NCBI GenBank assembly: GCA_030699005.1
Contig: JAUYLQ010000001.1
Coordinates: forward strand, 1-23,610
DNA from: an archaeon
GTDB taxonomy: Archaea; Nanobdellota; Nanobdellia; Pacearchaeales; GW2011-AR1
Direction of reading: 5' to 3'
Length of the DNA: 23,610 bases
The translations under genes were made by a program, and so were the position numbers. Below the pieces are notes generated by a model. It had not been told where the DNA came from, made no database searches, and saw only the letters and a program-made list of their open reading frames with translations. How positions within the stretch are numbered: position 1 is the stretch's first letter; each line of letters opens with the position of its first letter. Positions 1 through 9,210 of this stretch are shown here, piece after piece.

Positions 1-3000
1 CCTTTCACATTCTGTTTTGTCGGATGAAAGGCCATATTGTCCGCACCATACTCCACTATTTATTTGCATGAGCCCAACTGAACTGCCAGAATCTGCTGAA
101 GGATTGCAATTTGATTCTTGAATTATTATCGCAAGAACCAAATAAGGATCCACTCCCTTTTCACTTGCAATGCTTTTTATGTCACTATAATAATCTGAGC
201 AACTTGCAGGAACGTTTATTTGAGTTTCGGCAGAATAAGAGTAGTCTTCAGAAAAGATTATTGCGGCGCCTGTTATGAAATCTTTTCCTTCAAGGGATTT
301 CACAAGGTTATATGCATCTGTTGAAAGAGTTTCGATAGTGATTGTGTCTCCAACACCTCCAAGGAAAACCTTTAAGCCATCCCAAATATTATCCCATACA
401 GTTTTTGAAACTTCAACAAAATTTTCAGGAACCACAGTCCATCTTTCCTTGTCAAAACTCCAAGTCCACTTACCCGCAGAATATTCAAAGTAAACGTTAT
501 CAACTCCCTCAAAACCCCTTGCATCAAATATTTTGCTTGGGTCCATCTCAATATCCCCTGAAGTGATTGTTGCTCCTTTAACTGATACAACATCTATTAA
601 TACCTGAAGCCCGTCGGTATATCCGGTTACACCCTTTAAATTATTTACAATTGAAATATGGTACTGCTCATAATAATTTATATCTGGGTCATACAAACTT
701 TTCCACTCTTTGTTCGAAAGAACTACATTGTCAGGGTTAGAGATGTTTGTTCCTATTACCGTATCTAATCCAAGGCAGTTTCCTTTCCATTGCCATCCTG
801 GGTCTGAACTATATCTGTAACACATCCCATTTTCCCCTCCCACTTCAAATTCGGGGCTTACTAATGGGTTAGTTATTGTAGGAATTTCCACGTTTCCTGG
901 ACCGGTTATTGTTTCATTAGAAGAAGGATCATATTTTTCAGGCTGTTTTATTTTTCCCTGCTCGACAAGGATGCTGTACAATCCTTTAGAAAGTTCCCCA
1001 AATGCATTTCCTTCAAGAAGTAATAAATATCCTTTTTTGTTGTTTTCAAAAACTTTGTCATAAATTAATTCAATTAGGCTTATTCTTTTAACTGCCGAAG
1101 CTTCATTTTCAATCTCATTAAGTTTAACTGAAAATTCATTTTCACTAAGAAGTCCTTTTTGGTTTTTCAGGTTTTCAACTAATGTTGCAGTCAAACTTTC
1201 AAGTGTTTGATCTGCAGTTATCTTAAAGTTTGTTGCTCTTGCAATTGTATTTTTATCAATCCAACACTTTACATCTTTGCCCCCGCAATATCCAACTTCA
1301 ATCCATCTCTGATTTATGTTTCCAACTTCATCGGTTGACCCTGGATTGTCAGTCGAACAAACTCTCGTTATTCCTTCATTGTATAAAGAAGGCGAAATCA
1401 AGTCAGATACCCCTTCCTGAACATTCAGTCCAAGTAAATTATATAAGTTAGGGCCACCCGAAATGCATTCTTCCTGAGTTGTAATGTCTGTTGAATTTGC
1501 TTCTGCCTGAATGTACTGGTCTTTGAGATAATTAAGTGCAAAGTCTGTAGTTACGCTTCCAAACCCGCATTCTTCCTGGTTATTAACTCTAACACAAAGC
1601 TCTGTGTATCCTTCAGGTCCTGTAAAATCAAGAGTCTTCGTTTCATACTCTCCAACAGGGATATAATCAGAATCAACTGATCTTATTGGAGCAATATTCT
1701 GATAAAATGAAGAGCCGTCTGTTTTCAAATAAACCTGATAATAAGCTCCAACATTATTTCCTGCAAATATATGGAAAAATACTTTATAATGGACTTGTGG
1801 CGGGTTTGTTGCACTTGAAAAAGGGATTACCTCAAAGTTTGCTGTAAACTGAGGAGGGCTGTCCGCTTGTGTCAGAGTATTTAAAGTTCCTGCATACTGA
1901 GGAAAGGCAACCGAAACAAAGTTTTTGCAAACTGCAGTTCCAACTTCTTCCTGGCTTCTTGCTTTAAATGTATCATATGAATTAATGGCATAGTTTTGAG
2001 TGAAGAAATCAATTGAAGCCTTCGCGTTATCTAACGCTCCTTGAACCCCTCCAACATATTCTCCTCCACCTTTAGCTCCCCCACCAAAAATTAAACTGTC
2101 AATTTTTGGAATTGTAAGTTTAACTAAAGGTAAAGCAGTTCTCCATATAAGTTCGCATCCGTAAATACTATAAATCTCATCACAAATTCCGACGGTCTTC
2201 CCCTCATCAAGACTTGTTTTAAGGCATTCAGAGTATGATTTTGTAACTGAAATAAATCCGTCAATACCTGCTTTAACTCCGGTTAAACACACAGGAACAT
2301 AAATTCCTTCATTCCAATTAGGAAGGCATAATGCAACGCTTCCGATAATACCTGATTGTATGACGTCTCTTACAGGATAATCCCCTCCAAAGTCACATCT
2401 TGATGAAGGGCAAATTACAGGGTCACAGGCATTAAATAAAATCTGACAGTCAGTCGGACTCATAACATCAGTACATTCTGTCGTTGGCAAATCGAGTGCT
2501 GGAGTTCCAACTTCAATAATTTTTCCGTTCACATTAACATTTCTTACTCCATCTCTATACGCTCTTGAAGCCGTCTCAATTGCACGAACAGCATCTCTCA
2601 CCAAAACTGAAGCTTCTGAAGATTCAAGACCCGGGAATTGATTAATTAACTGTCCCGTTCCAAGGTTAAACAGTTCACAAATTTCATCCTGACCAACAGG
2701 ATTGTACTCTATTAATCCATTCGAACCAGCATTACATAACCAAAAGCTGTTTATTCTTGCAGAGTCATCGTAACTTCTTGTTTGAGTAATTGTTGTAGTT
2801 TGAGGGATATAGGCATACCATCCATTATCGACGTCAAATGGAATAACAGCAGGAAGTCCCTTGTAAGGCTCTGTTTCATAATATTTTATTTCAGGGTCTT
2901 TAATTGGAGTGCTGTAAGAAGCAGAGTCATATCTTTGGAAATAAATTTGGAATATTTCTTTTGGAAGTTTATCCTCAGAAACTCTTGACACCCCGTTTTC

Positions 3001-6000
3001 AGAATAAACAATTAATCCAGCATCATCTTTTTTTATGTGAAACTGACCAGAAATTTTTTCCTCTAAAACTGCATAATAAACATCTCCTTGCGTTGTAATC
3101 ATTTTTTGAACAGGAGTTGTTGAAGAAAGTCCGGTTGTGAAACTTCTTTGACTAAAATCACTTGCAACTTTGCCTGAGTATGGGGAAACTTCAACATCTT
3201 TACCCACAGAGAGAACTGTTACATCATTTGAATTAATGTTGTCAATATTTGCAGCATCATTAAGCTTGACTATGTTGTCGGAGTTAGTTTGAAGGCTGTA
3301 AAGGGCAGTGTATAGCCTTTTTTCATAAAGAGGTTCATTTGGATATTGATTTTTAAGTTTTGAATAAAGTTCTATTTCTCTTGCGTCCTCAATATTATAA
3401 ACTCCATCTTTAAATCTGTCAACAGTTAGAGAAGATTTGGCTTTAGTCAAATCTATTTTTTCGCTTGTGTCGTCAGGATTAACAACTTCTGAAGGCAACC
3501 CGTTTGAAACTTGAGGAGAGTATATTTTAATTAATTCTTCCTGATTAATAACATCTTGCTCTAAGAACCCTCCTTCATTTGTTACGCCCGGTTGACTTTC
3601 TAAATTTGAAATTCTTTCATTTTGTTCAGACATGACTTCACTCATTTGATCAATTTGAGTTTCAATTTCCCCAGAATTTTCAAAAAGGCATTCATCAACC
3701 GAGCCATACTCTCCAAGGTTTACCCGCTTATTGCATAATTCATACCATCCTCTTTCACCATTCATAACCTGAGTTCTTGCCAGGCTTTCAGTTCCCGAAT
3801 TAAAAATTAAATTTTTAAGAGTTAAGACTGCTCCGGTTGCAACACACACATTTTGCATCGTGTCAACAACTGTCGAAAGAGAGTTTGAAATGCTTTCAAG
3901 TTTATTTGTAAGTTTTGTTGTTGCTTCTATTTGCTTTCTTATCTGGTCAGGAGAAAGTTGTATTGACCTTTTTTCAATTCCAACATTAAAATTAAATTCA
4001 ACCTCACTGGATTCTCTTATCTCTGTGTGAATTGAAACCTTTGCAACTTTTTTTAGGTTTATTTTGTCTATTATAAACACATATCCAGTTCCATCAATGT
4101 TATGAGGAGAGTTTATTTCAAGTCTTTGATTCGTTGAAGTAAGGAAAGTGGCAATTAAAGAAGTTATACTTTTATTTTGAATGTTGAACTGGAGTGATGC
4201 ATGTTCGCTGTCAAGTATCTCATTTAATTTTATAAACTCCTTATTTTCATAATTTCCGTCTACTCCAAGTATCTTTTCTTTTCCATTTTCGTATGAATTG
4301 TCTTTTAATTGAGAAATTAATTGAAGAGCGGATGCTGTAGGTTTTTGTCTGTCAAATGCCCCGCCATTGACAATGTAAGTTGAAGCATCCATCCAGTTTA
4401 ATTGGTCTGCAGACCAAAGCCACTCCATTTTAGTTCCGGGAGGGAGATATTCAGTGGGTTTTATATTGTAATAATACTGGAAATAAATTTTTCCATCCCC
4501 TCCTATTGCGTTATCAATGGAATATATCTGTCCAACACCCGAATTTGAGCTAAATAAAGAATCAAGGTAAATTGTGTCGCCTTTTGTCATCTTAATTGGT
4601 TCATTTATCACTTCATTCCCTTTTCTAACGGTAATTTCAATTCCATAATCATTAAATTCCGGTTTAGAAATTCCTTCAAAAGAGATTTGTTTATAATCTC
4701 CACCAATTAAAATTGTTTTTGATGAAATACCATCGTTAAAGTACTTTGGAATTCCTTCACATGGTGAAACATCAAGTTTTGAATCGGGGTAATTTGTTTT
4801 GAATAAATCGCAATATCTTTTCAAATCTTCTCTTTGCTGGAGTATTTCAGATAAATCAATTAATTCTTTTAGGGATTTTTCCCCCAGAACGTAACTTGTT
4901 CCTTCAGGGTATTTTTCGCTTCCGAAATTGTTCTTTACCTTTTCATAATCTTTAAGCGCACTCCCGTAATAGCCTTCAAGTGTTTGATTTCCAAAATCCA
5001 AGTTTGTTCCAACGCCAAAACTTTTTATTTCAACACTTGCACCAAAAATGTCGCTTTCGGGGTGACCATATTGAACAAGTTCAAAATTGTTCCCGTCAAA
5101 AAGCCATTCAAAACTTGAAGCAAGGACTCCAAATATAGACTTTGCAATGTCAGAAATACTTTTGTCACTTCTTAAAGTATTTTCAGCTACTCTTGCAACT
5201 GATTTTAAAGTTCCGTCGTCAAGTTTTTCTAATTGTGGCCCGGGAACTGTGACTAAATAAACTAAAGAATTTTCAAGAGTGTTTTTATTTGGAGTTGTTC
5301 CGACATATCCTAAATATACAGAGTACTCACCGTTATTATACAAATAATCTCCAACCTTGTACTCCTTTTGCGCCCCATTAATACTTAAATTTATAGTTGG
5401 TTCAATTCTCAAAATAAAGGATTCTCTTTTCTCATCCCCTCTGCATGAAATTTTAACAGTTTCTCTTAACCCTTCTTTTTCGGGGTCATCGGTTACGCTG
5501 CATATTCCGTTTAAAAATGTTTCACCTCTTTTAATTTCAAAAACTTCTGAATTAACTTTTATAACTGCCCGGGTATCTTTTCCTTCAATCTTGTCAAGTC
5601 TGAGGTAAGATGAGGCGAAGCATCCAAATCCAGGCAAAAAAAATGAAGAAGAGGTTTCACCAATGTCAAGACTTCTTGAAAGTATTTTTTGTTTTTCTGT
5701 GCTTCCGGTATTTCCAAGAGCTCTTTCATACACTCCTGAATAAATGTCTATTGTTGCAAAATCATCCCCTATTTCATCTGCTCTTAAGTATCCCATCTGG
5801 TTAAAAAATGCATATTGGCCTTCGAGTTCGTCAAATTCATCGTCGCTCAAGAGTGGAAGGTATAAAGTCCTGTCAACTGAGCCGAATGCATCAATTGCGC
5901 TATACCTTATTCTTGCCTTTAAATTTCCCGAAACAAATTCAGGAATAGATGATTCATCCGGGTTTTGTCTTAAGTATATTACCGCGTAACCAATGTCATT

Positions 6001-6417
6001 CCATCCAGAACCTGTAAGTTGTCTGTCAAGACCAAGAGCTGAATATGTCGGAAAAAATGCAATCGTTGAAACATCTCTTGGATAATCTGATCCGAAACTT
6101 ACTGAGTCAATTGAAACAATCCTGACAGCAGGATTTATTTTAAGAGCCTGAAGTTTGCAGAATACGGGAACGTTCTGTTCTTCAAGTAAGTCACTTCTGA
6201 CAACGGGGGGGCTGCATCCACCCGGAGCAATTTGGATTAGAAAATCCTGTCCAGTCTGGCACGTTTCACTGTTAATGTTTATTTCATCTGTTTGTGTTCC
6301 AAAAAATGAGCCTTGCTGGGAATTTGTAAATCTGGAATTTGATTCGGTGTAAGCGGCAGAAGCAAAGCTAAGGAAAATTAGAATAAATATTAATCCAAAA
6401 ATCAATTTTGTTTTCAT
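1..6417 (-). CDS. Giant secreted protein with C-terminal SLT (lytic transglycosylase-like) domain, 3' end beyond window
   Basis: I checked this frame across essentially the whole interval and found no stop, giving 2139 visible codons running off the left edge. The start is the ATG at 6415-6417, overlapping the TGA of the upstream gene (ATGA). Residues 1-22 form a signal peptide (short basic start, hydrophobic core, Ala-Ser-Ala-Ala end). Two stretches at about 823-945 look coiled-coil-like; residues 1315-1421 carry ten cysteines, including a C-D-P-V-I-C-P-S-S-R-C block. At about 2072-2139 the sequence matches the SLT/lysozyme-like fold: a hydrophobic helix ending in I-I-Q-E-S-N (candidate catalytic Glu 2101), then N-P-S-A and G-L-M-Q-I-N (2115-2120), where the window ends. 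Bacterial relatives cleave peptidoglycan; the target in an archaeon is unknown. The middle of the protein is not recognised. The open frame is certain, the SLT call strong, the function inferred. Confidence 0.9.
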   Translation of the reverse strand, partial: MKTKLIFGLIFILIFLSFASAAYTESNSRFTNSQQGSFFGTQTDEININSETCQTGQDFLIQIAPGGCSPPVVRSDLLEEQNVPVFCKLQALKINPAVRIVSIDSVSFGSDYPRDVSTIAFFPTYSALGLDRQLTGSGWNDIGYAVIYLRQNPDESSIPEFVSGNLKARIRYSAIDAFGSVDRTLYLPLLSDDEFDELEGQYAFFNQMGYLRADEIGDDFATIDIYSGVYERALGNTGSTEKQKILSRSLDIGETSSSFFLPGFGCFASSYLRLDKIEGKDTRAVIKVNSEVFEIKRGETFLNGICSVTDDPEKEGLRETVKISCRGDEKRESFILRIEPTINLSINGAQKEYKVGDYLYNNGEYSVYLGYVGTTPNKNTLENSLVYLVTVPGPQLEKLDDGTLKSVARVAENTLRSDKSISDIAKSIFGVLASSFEWLFDGNNFELVQYGHPESDIFGASVEIKSFGVGTNLDFGNQTLEGYYGSALKDYEKVKNNFGSEKYPEGTSYVLGEKSLKELIDLSEILQQREDLKRYCDLFKTNYPDSKLDVSPCEGIPKYFNDGISSKTILIGGDYKQISFEGISKPEFNDYGIEITVRKGNEVINEPIKMTKGDTIYLDSLFSSNSGVGQIYSIDNAIGGDGKIYFQYYYNIKPTEYLPPGTKMEWLWSADQLNWMDASTYIVNGGAFDRQKPTASALQLISQLKDNSYENGKEKILGVDGNYENKEFIKLNEILDSEHASLQFNIQNKSITSLIATFLTSTNQRLEINSPHNIDGTGYVFIIDKINLKKVAKVSIHTEIRESSEVEFNFNVGIEKRSIQLSPDQIRKQIEATTKLTNKLESISNSLSTVVDTMQNVCVATGAVLTLKNLIFNSGTESLARTQVMNGERGWYELCNKRVNLGEYGSVDECLFENSGEIETQIDQMSEVMSEQNERISNLESQPGVTNEGGFLEQDVINQEELIKIYSPQVSNGLPSEVVNPDDTSEKIDLTKAKSSLTVDRFKDGVYNIEDAREIELYSKLKNQYPNEPLYEKRLYTALYSLQTNSDNIVKLNDAANIDNINSNDVTVLSVGKDVEVSPYSGKVASDFSQRSFTTGLSSTTPVQKMITTQGDVYYAVLEEKISGQFHIKKDDAGLIVYSENGVSRVSEDKLPKEIFQIYFQRYDSASYSTPIKDPEIKYYETEPYKGLPAVIPFDVDNGWYAYIPQTTTITQTRSYDDSARINSFWLCNAGSNGLIEYNPVGQDEICELFNLGTGQLINQFPGLESSEASVLVRDAVRAIETASRAYRDGVRNVNVNGKIIEVGTPALDLPTTECTDVMSPTDCQILFNACDPVICPSSRCDFGGDYPVRDVIQSGIIGSVALCLPNWNEGIYVPVCLTGVKAGIDGFISVTKSYSECLKTSLDEGKTVGICDEIYSIYGCELIWRTALPLVKLTIPKIDSLIFGGGAKGGGEYVGGVQGALDNAKASIDFFTQNYAINSYDTFKARSQEEVGTAVCKNFVSVAFPQYAGTLNTLTQADSPPQFTANFEVIPFSSATNPPQVHYKVFFHIFAGNNVGAYYQVYLKTDGSSFYQNIAPIRSVDSDYIPVGEYETKTLDFTGPEGYTELCVRVNNQEECGFGSVTTDFALNYLKDQYIQAEANSTDITTQEECISGGPNLYNLLGLNVQEGVSDLISPSLYNEGITRVCSTDNPGSTDEVGNINQRWIEVGYCGGKDVKCWIDKNTIARATNFKITADQTLESLTATLVENLKNQKGLLSENEFSVKLNEIENEASAVKRISLIELIYDKVFENNKKGYLLLLEGNAFGELSKGLYSILVEQGKIKQPEKYDPSSNETITGPGNVEIPTITNPLVSPEFEVGGENGMCYRYSSDPGWQWKGNCLGLDTVIGTNISNPDNVVLSNKEWKSLYDPDINYYEQYHISIVNNLKGVTGYTDGLQVLIDVVSVKGATITSGDIEMDPSKIFDARGFEGVDNVYFEYSAGKWTWSFDKERWTVVPENFVEVSKTVWDNIWDGLKVFLGGVGDTITIETLSTDAYNLVKSLEGKDFITGAAIIFSEDYSYSAETQINVPASCSDYYSDIKSIASEKGVDPYLVLAIIIQESNCNPSADSGSSVGLMQINSGVWCGQYGLSSDKTECER

Positions 6418-8261
6418 GCTAAACTGACTTTTACCTCCTTTACTTCAACTAAAGAATAAATTATTTGGAGTTCCTGAAGTGATACAGGATTATTATACCT
6501 TTCAACTTCTATTTTAAGAAGATTATCCTTTGATAAATCCGAAAGAGAAAAATAAACTTCTTTTTTTCCTCCGGCAACAAGGACATTTGTTATCTCCTGC
6601 TCTGCAATGTTAATGTTTGAGCATTCTTCATGAGTAATTCCAAAAATTCCCCCTATTCCCGACGGAACGTCAACGCACTGCTTTATTGTTGTTGCAGGGA
6701 AATTGAGGCTTCCATTATCATAAGTGTAAACCCTTATTCCATAAGTTCCTTCACTTAAATTAACTTTTTTATTTTCAGGATAAACAAGAGTGTAAGATTC
6801 TTTTGAGTCCTTACGATTGAAAGTTATTATTGTCTTTTCATTTGATTTACTGTTTATTAAATTTAAAGAGATTGCTTTTTCATAAACTTTGTCCATTGCA
6901 ACAGTTATCTCCCCATCTCTAACCGATGAAAATTCATTTTTCTTTTCCTTGTATCCTTCACTTTTAACAGAAACAATTCCATTAACACACTCAGGAAATT
7001 CCCCCCTTATTTTCCCGTTTTTAGTTTCTCCTATCTCGCAGACTGATCCAAGGCATTCATAAGAAACAATTCCCTCAACAGGATTCGAGTTTGAATCAAC
7101 AAGTGAAACAGTCACATTTGATTTTGCTCCTTCTTCACAAAGATTTGTATTTGAGGTCGATGCTGAAGTTACACTCCCTCTTTTTATTGCAACATTGTTC
7201 TCAATTATTATTGGGAGAGGAAATTGGAAAGTTTCATCATCTTGCATCAATTGAATTAAAACAGGATATTTCATGTCATAAACAAAATGATAAGGCACAT
7301 AACAAAATCCTAAAATTCCAAGACCTTCCTGGTTTCCAACAGAATTTGCGACAAGAACAGGCGAATCTGCAGGTTCAACTTCATAAGTTGAAGGCCAGTC
7401 TTCAAAATTAATAATCCTAACTTCTGAATTTATTGGCAAATTTAAATTAAAATATTCTTCACTGCTTCCTGAATTTTGCATTGCTAAAAAATTGTCTCTT
7501 GTAGCGTTTCTTAATTCACCAAAAATTTGATTGGCATTCCATATTTTTGGGGAGCATGATAATTCAAAGCCATCAACGGGGGCATAACGCCTTAAGAAGT
7601 CAATTGAATAGTTTTCTAAAAACATCTCTTTCTTTTCAATATTGTAAAATTTGACTGCTTCTTCGTAAAGAATTCCTAATTTTGAATCAACCTGAGTTTC
7701 GTGATTAGTTATAAGAGTTGTTTCATCACCTTTTTTCACACTAAGATCCATATCAAGAAAGACTCTTACAAGATTATTTTTTATTGACACTTCAGCGCTT
7801 GGAACCCCTTTAATAACAGTATACCCTTCTCCCGTAAATGAATTAAAGTTACAGCTTTCAATTTGTCCTTCTAAATATGTTGAGATTTCTTCTTCCATTT
7901 TTTCTTTTGAAGGAACCTGGTTTAGGGGAATATTGTTCCCACTGACCGTATACCAATAAGGCACTCTTGCACCAAAAAAATCAAGCTCGCTTGAAAAAGG
8001 CATATAGCTTGAACCCGGAACAAAAGGAGGAGGAGTAATGTACCCCCCTTGAGTTTCTAATAATTTAATCCCGGTTTGGGTTTTAGATTGGAGACAATTT
8101 AAAAATTCTGTTTCGACAGGTTCAAAAGTTGAAGAAATTTCTTTTGGAAAAAGGGTGTCTTTAAATGCAAAATATGATGCTCCCAAAGCAATTATTACTA
8201 TTGCAATAATTACAAAAATAGTTATTTGCCCTTTCTTTTTAACACCCCCATAAATCATCAA
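6414..8261 (-). CDS. Pilin-like membrane-anchored extracellular protein, 615 aa
   Basis: The N-terminus has a K-K-K-G-Q-I-T-I-F motif at residues 8-16 followed by one long hydrophobic helix (to about residue 33), the form of archaeal class III (prepilin peptidase) signal peptides, with likely cleavage between Gly11 and Gln12. The remaining roughly 580 residues would be outside the cell. Residues about 375-440 (V-T-V-S-L-V-D then G-I-V-S-Y-E-C) resemble a carboxypeptidase-regulatory/Ig-like beta domain with a cysteine pair; the rest is not recognised. It is far longer than a typical pilin, so it may be a minor or tip subunit or simply membrane-anchored. A TATA-like AT-rich box lies about 24 bases before the start at 8261; ATG ATG doubles the start, so the true start could be one codon later. 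It overlaps the giant SLT protein by ATGA, implying coupled translation and a shared process. Confidence 0.85.
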   Translation of the reverse strand: MMIYGGVKKKGQITIFVIIAIVIIALGASYFAFKDTLFPKEISSTFEPVETEFLNCLQSKTQTGIKLLETQGGYITPPPFVPGSSYMPFSSELDFFGARVPYWYTVSGNNIPLNQVPSKEKMEEEISTYLEGQIESCNFNSFTGEGYTVIKGVPSAEVSIKNNLVRVFLDMDLSVKKGDETTLITNHETQVDSKLGILYEEAVKFYNIEKKEMFLENYSIDFLRRYAPVDGFELSCSPKIWNANQIFGELRNATRDNFLAMQNSGSSEEYFNLNLPINSEVRIINFEDWPSTYEVEPADSPVLVANSVGNQEGLGILGFCYVPYHFVYDMKYPVLIQLMQDDETFQFPLPIIIENNVAIKRGSVTSASTSNTNLCEEGAKSNVTVSLVDSNSNPVEGIVSYECLGSVCEIGETKNGKIRGEFPECVNGIVSVKSEGYKEKKNEFSSVRDGEITVAMDKVYEKAISLNLINSKSNEKTIITFNRKDSKESYTLVYPENKKVNLSEGTYGIRVYTYDNGSLNFPATTIKQCVDVPSGIGGIFGITHEECSNINIAEQEITNVLVAGGKKEVYFSLSDLSKDNLLKIEVERYNNPVSLQELQIIYSLVEVKEVKVSLA

Positions 8262-8311
8262 TGTAAAATGAAAAACACATATATAAATATTTGTTTAAAC
8301 CAAGGGTAATT

Positions 8312-8530
8312 TCACATAAGTCTTACTCTTCTTGAGAAAAATAAAAGATATAAAAAGTTAAGGATAAGCAAGAGTCCAACAATAAAAAAAATGAAATTGT
8401 TAACTGTATCCCCCAAACTAAAAGAGCCTAAAAATTTGAGGTTCATGTTGATCAGATAAATTCCAAGGAGGATATCAAGAATCATTAAAATCTTTTTTTT
8501 CACATCTCTTCTGTAAGGTGAACCAATCAT
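8312..8530 (-). CDS. Small two-helix membrane protein, 72 aa
   Basis: The product has a short basic N-terminus and two hydrophobic segments (about residues 13-32 and 43-66), ending in a basic Arg-Arg-Val-Arg tail. It starts 7 bases after the stop of the HTH gene upstream on the same strand, so the two are probably one transcript. No family is recognised. The strand is favoured by the tight spacing and the sensible membrane-protein composition; no competing frame is convincing. Its role cannot be stated; a partner for the HTH protein is possible from the arrangement only. Confidence 0.55.
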   Translation of the reverse strand: MIGSPYRRDVKKKILMILDILLGIYLINMNLKFLGSFSLGDTVNNFIFFIVGLLLILNFLYLLFFSRRVRLM

Positions 8531-8537
8531 AGAAAAT

Positions 8538-8837
8538 TTAAGAAATTTGGGTATTTAATCTTTTTCTTTTTCTGCTTTTCTTACCCCCGATAATCTGACC
8601 TCGGTTTTCGGAAGTGATTTCAAAGTCCAGCTCATTTTTATTTATTCCTGAAAGTTTGCACAGATTTTCAAATAAATTTAAAGGAAGGGACCTCCTTTCC
8701 GAATAATAATTTTTTAAAGAACTATAGTTTAAATCGACCCCCCTGTTTAGGAGTTCTCTGAGTGAAGGTGAACCCGTTTTTTCTAAAACTTTATCTATAA
8801 ATTCTCTTTCTTTTTCTTTTGAAAATTTAACTCTCAT
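8538..8837 (-). CDS. Small HTH DNA-binding-like protein, 99 aa
   Basis: The sequence reads as a helix-turn-helix domain of about 75 residues: S-L-R-E-L-L-N-R-G, then Y-S-S-L-K-N-Y-Y-S-E-R-R, then L-C-K-L-S-G-I-N, followed by a conserved-looking G-Q-I-I-G-G-K-K and a basic Arg/Lys tail. From memory, the same module occurs in DPANN archaea at the N-terminus of LAGLIDADG-type proteins; here it stands alone and no endonuclease domain follows. That comparison is recollection, not a search. The start at 8837 fits a TATA-like TTTTATAAG box about 25 bases upstream, giving a leaderless transcript. It is divergent from eL42 and probably co-transcribed with the small membrane protein 7 bases downstream. 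Confidence 0.65.
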   Translation of the reverse strand: MRVKFSKEKEREFIDKVLEKTGSPSLRELLNRGVDLNYSSLKNYYSERRSLPLNLFENLCKLSGINKNELDFEITSENRGQIIGGKKSRKRKRLNTQIS

Positions 8838-8857
8838 AATTTAACTATGACACCATC

Positions 8858-8877
8858 TTATAAAAAACTTTATAAAC
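8858..8877. promoter_or_regulatory. Back-to-back TATA boxes between HTH gene and eL42
   Basis: On the plus strand CTTTATAAAC (8868-8877) is centred about 26 bases before the eL42 ATG at 8898. On the minus strand TTTTATAAG (about 8866-8858) is centred about 25 bases before the HTH gene start at 8837. Both distances suit archaeal leaderless transcription. The two boxes lie side by side, so factors at one could compete with the other. Confidence 0.65.
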
Positions 8878-8897
8878 CAATTTTCAAGTCTAATTTG

Positions 8898-9209
8898 ATG
8901 AAGCTCCCGAAAATAACAAAAAGATACTGCCCTCATTGCAATAAGCAGACAGAGCAGAAAATAAAAGTGGTTTCAACAGGAGGAAAAAGAGGAACTCTTA
9001 AAAGAGGAGGTATTGCAAGAGCGAAACTGAGGGGTCTTGGAGTGGGAATAGGGAACAAAGGAAAATGGGGTTCAAAACCTGCTGTTTCAAAGTTTAAAAG
9101 AAAATCAAAGACAACAAAAAAGACAAATATTATGTACACATGTAAAGTTTGCGGCAAGTCAAAATATCAAAAGAAAGGAACAAGAGCAGGGAGGGTAATA
9201 CAAGAATAA
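8898..9209 (+). CDS. rpl44e: Ribosomal protein eL42 (L44e)
   Basis: This large-subunit ribosomal protein, located near the E site, is 103 residues here, typical for archaea. It carries two zinc-binding pairs, C-P-H-C at residues 11-14 and C-K-V-C at 82-85, with the basic glycine-rich region between. The start is set at 8898 (M-K-L-P-K), not at an upstream in-frame ATG at 8847: family members begin with this sequence, and the TATA box at 8868-8877 would put the transcript start at the 8898 ATG. The eS1 gene begins two bases after its stop codon. In many archaea eL42 is followed by eS27; here eS1 takes that place. Confidence 0.95.
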   Translation: MKLPKITKRYCPHCNKQTEQKIKVVSTGGKRGTLKRGGIARAKLRGLGVGIGNKGKWGSKPAVSKFKRKSKTTKKTNIMYTCKVCGKSKYQKKGTRAGRVIQE

Positions 9210-9210
9210 A

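Noticed and set aside
5357..5989. Several 64-83-residue plus-strand frames inside the giant protein region
   Set aside because: They are antisense to a verified continuous 2139-codon frame and have no protein-like pattern or start signals.
8847..8897. A longer N-terminus for eL42 from the ATG at 8847
   Set aside because: It lies upstream of and across the TATA box; family members begin at the M-K-L-P-K position (8898).
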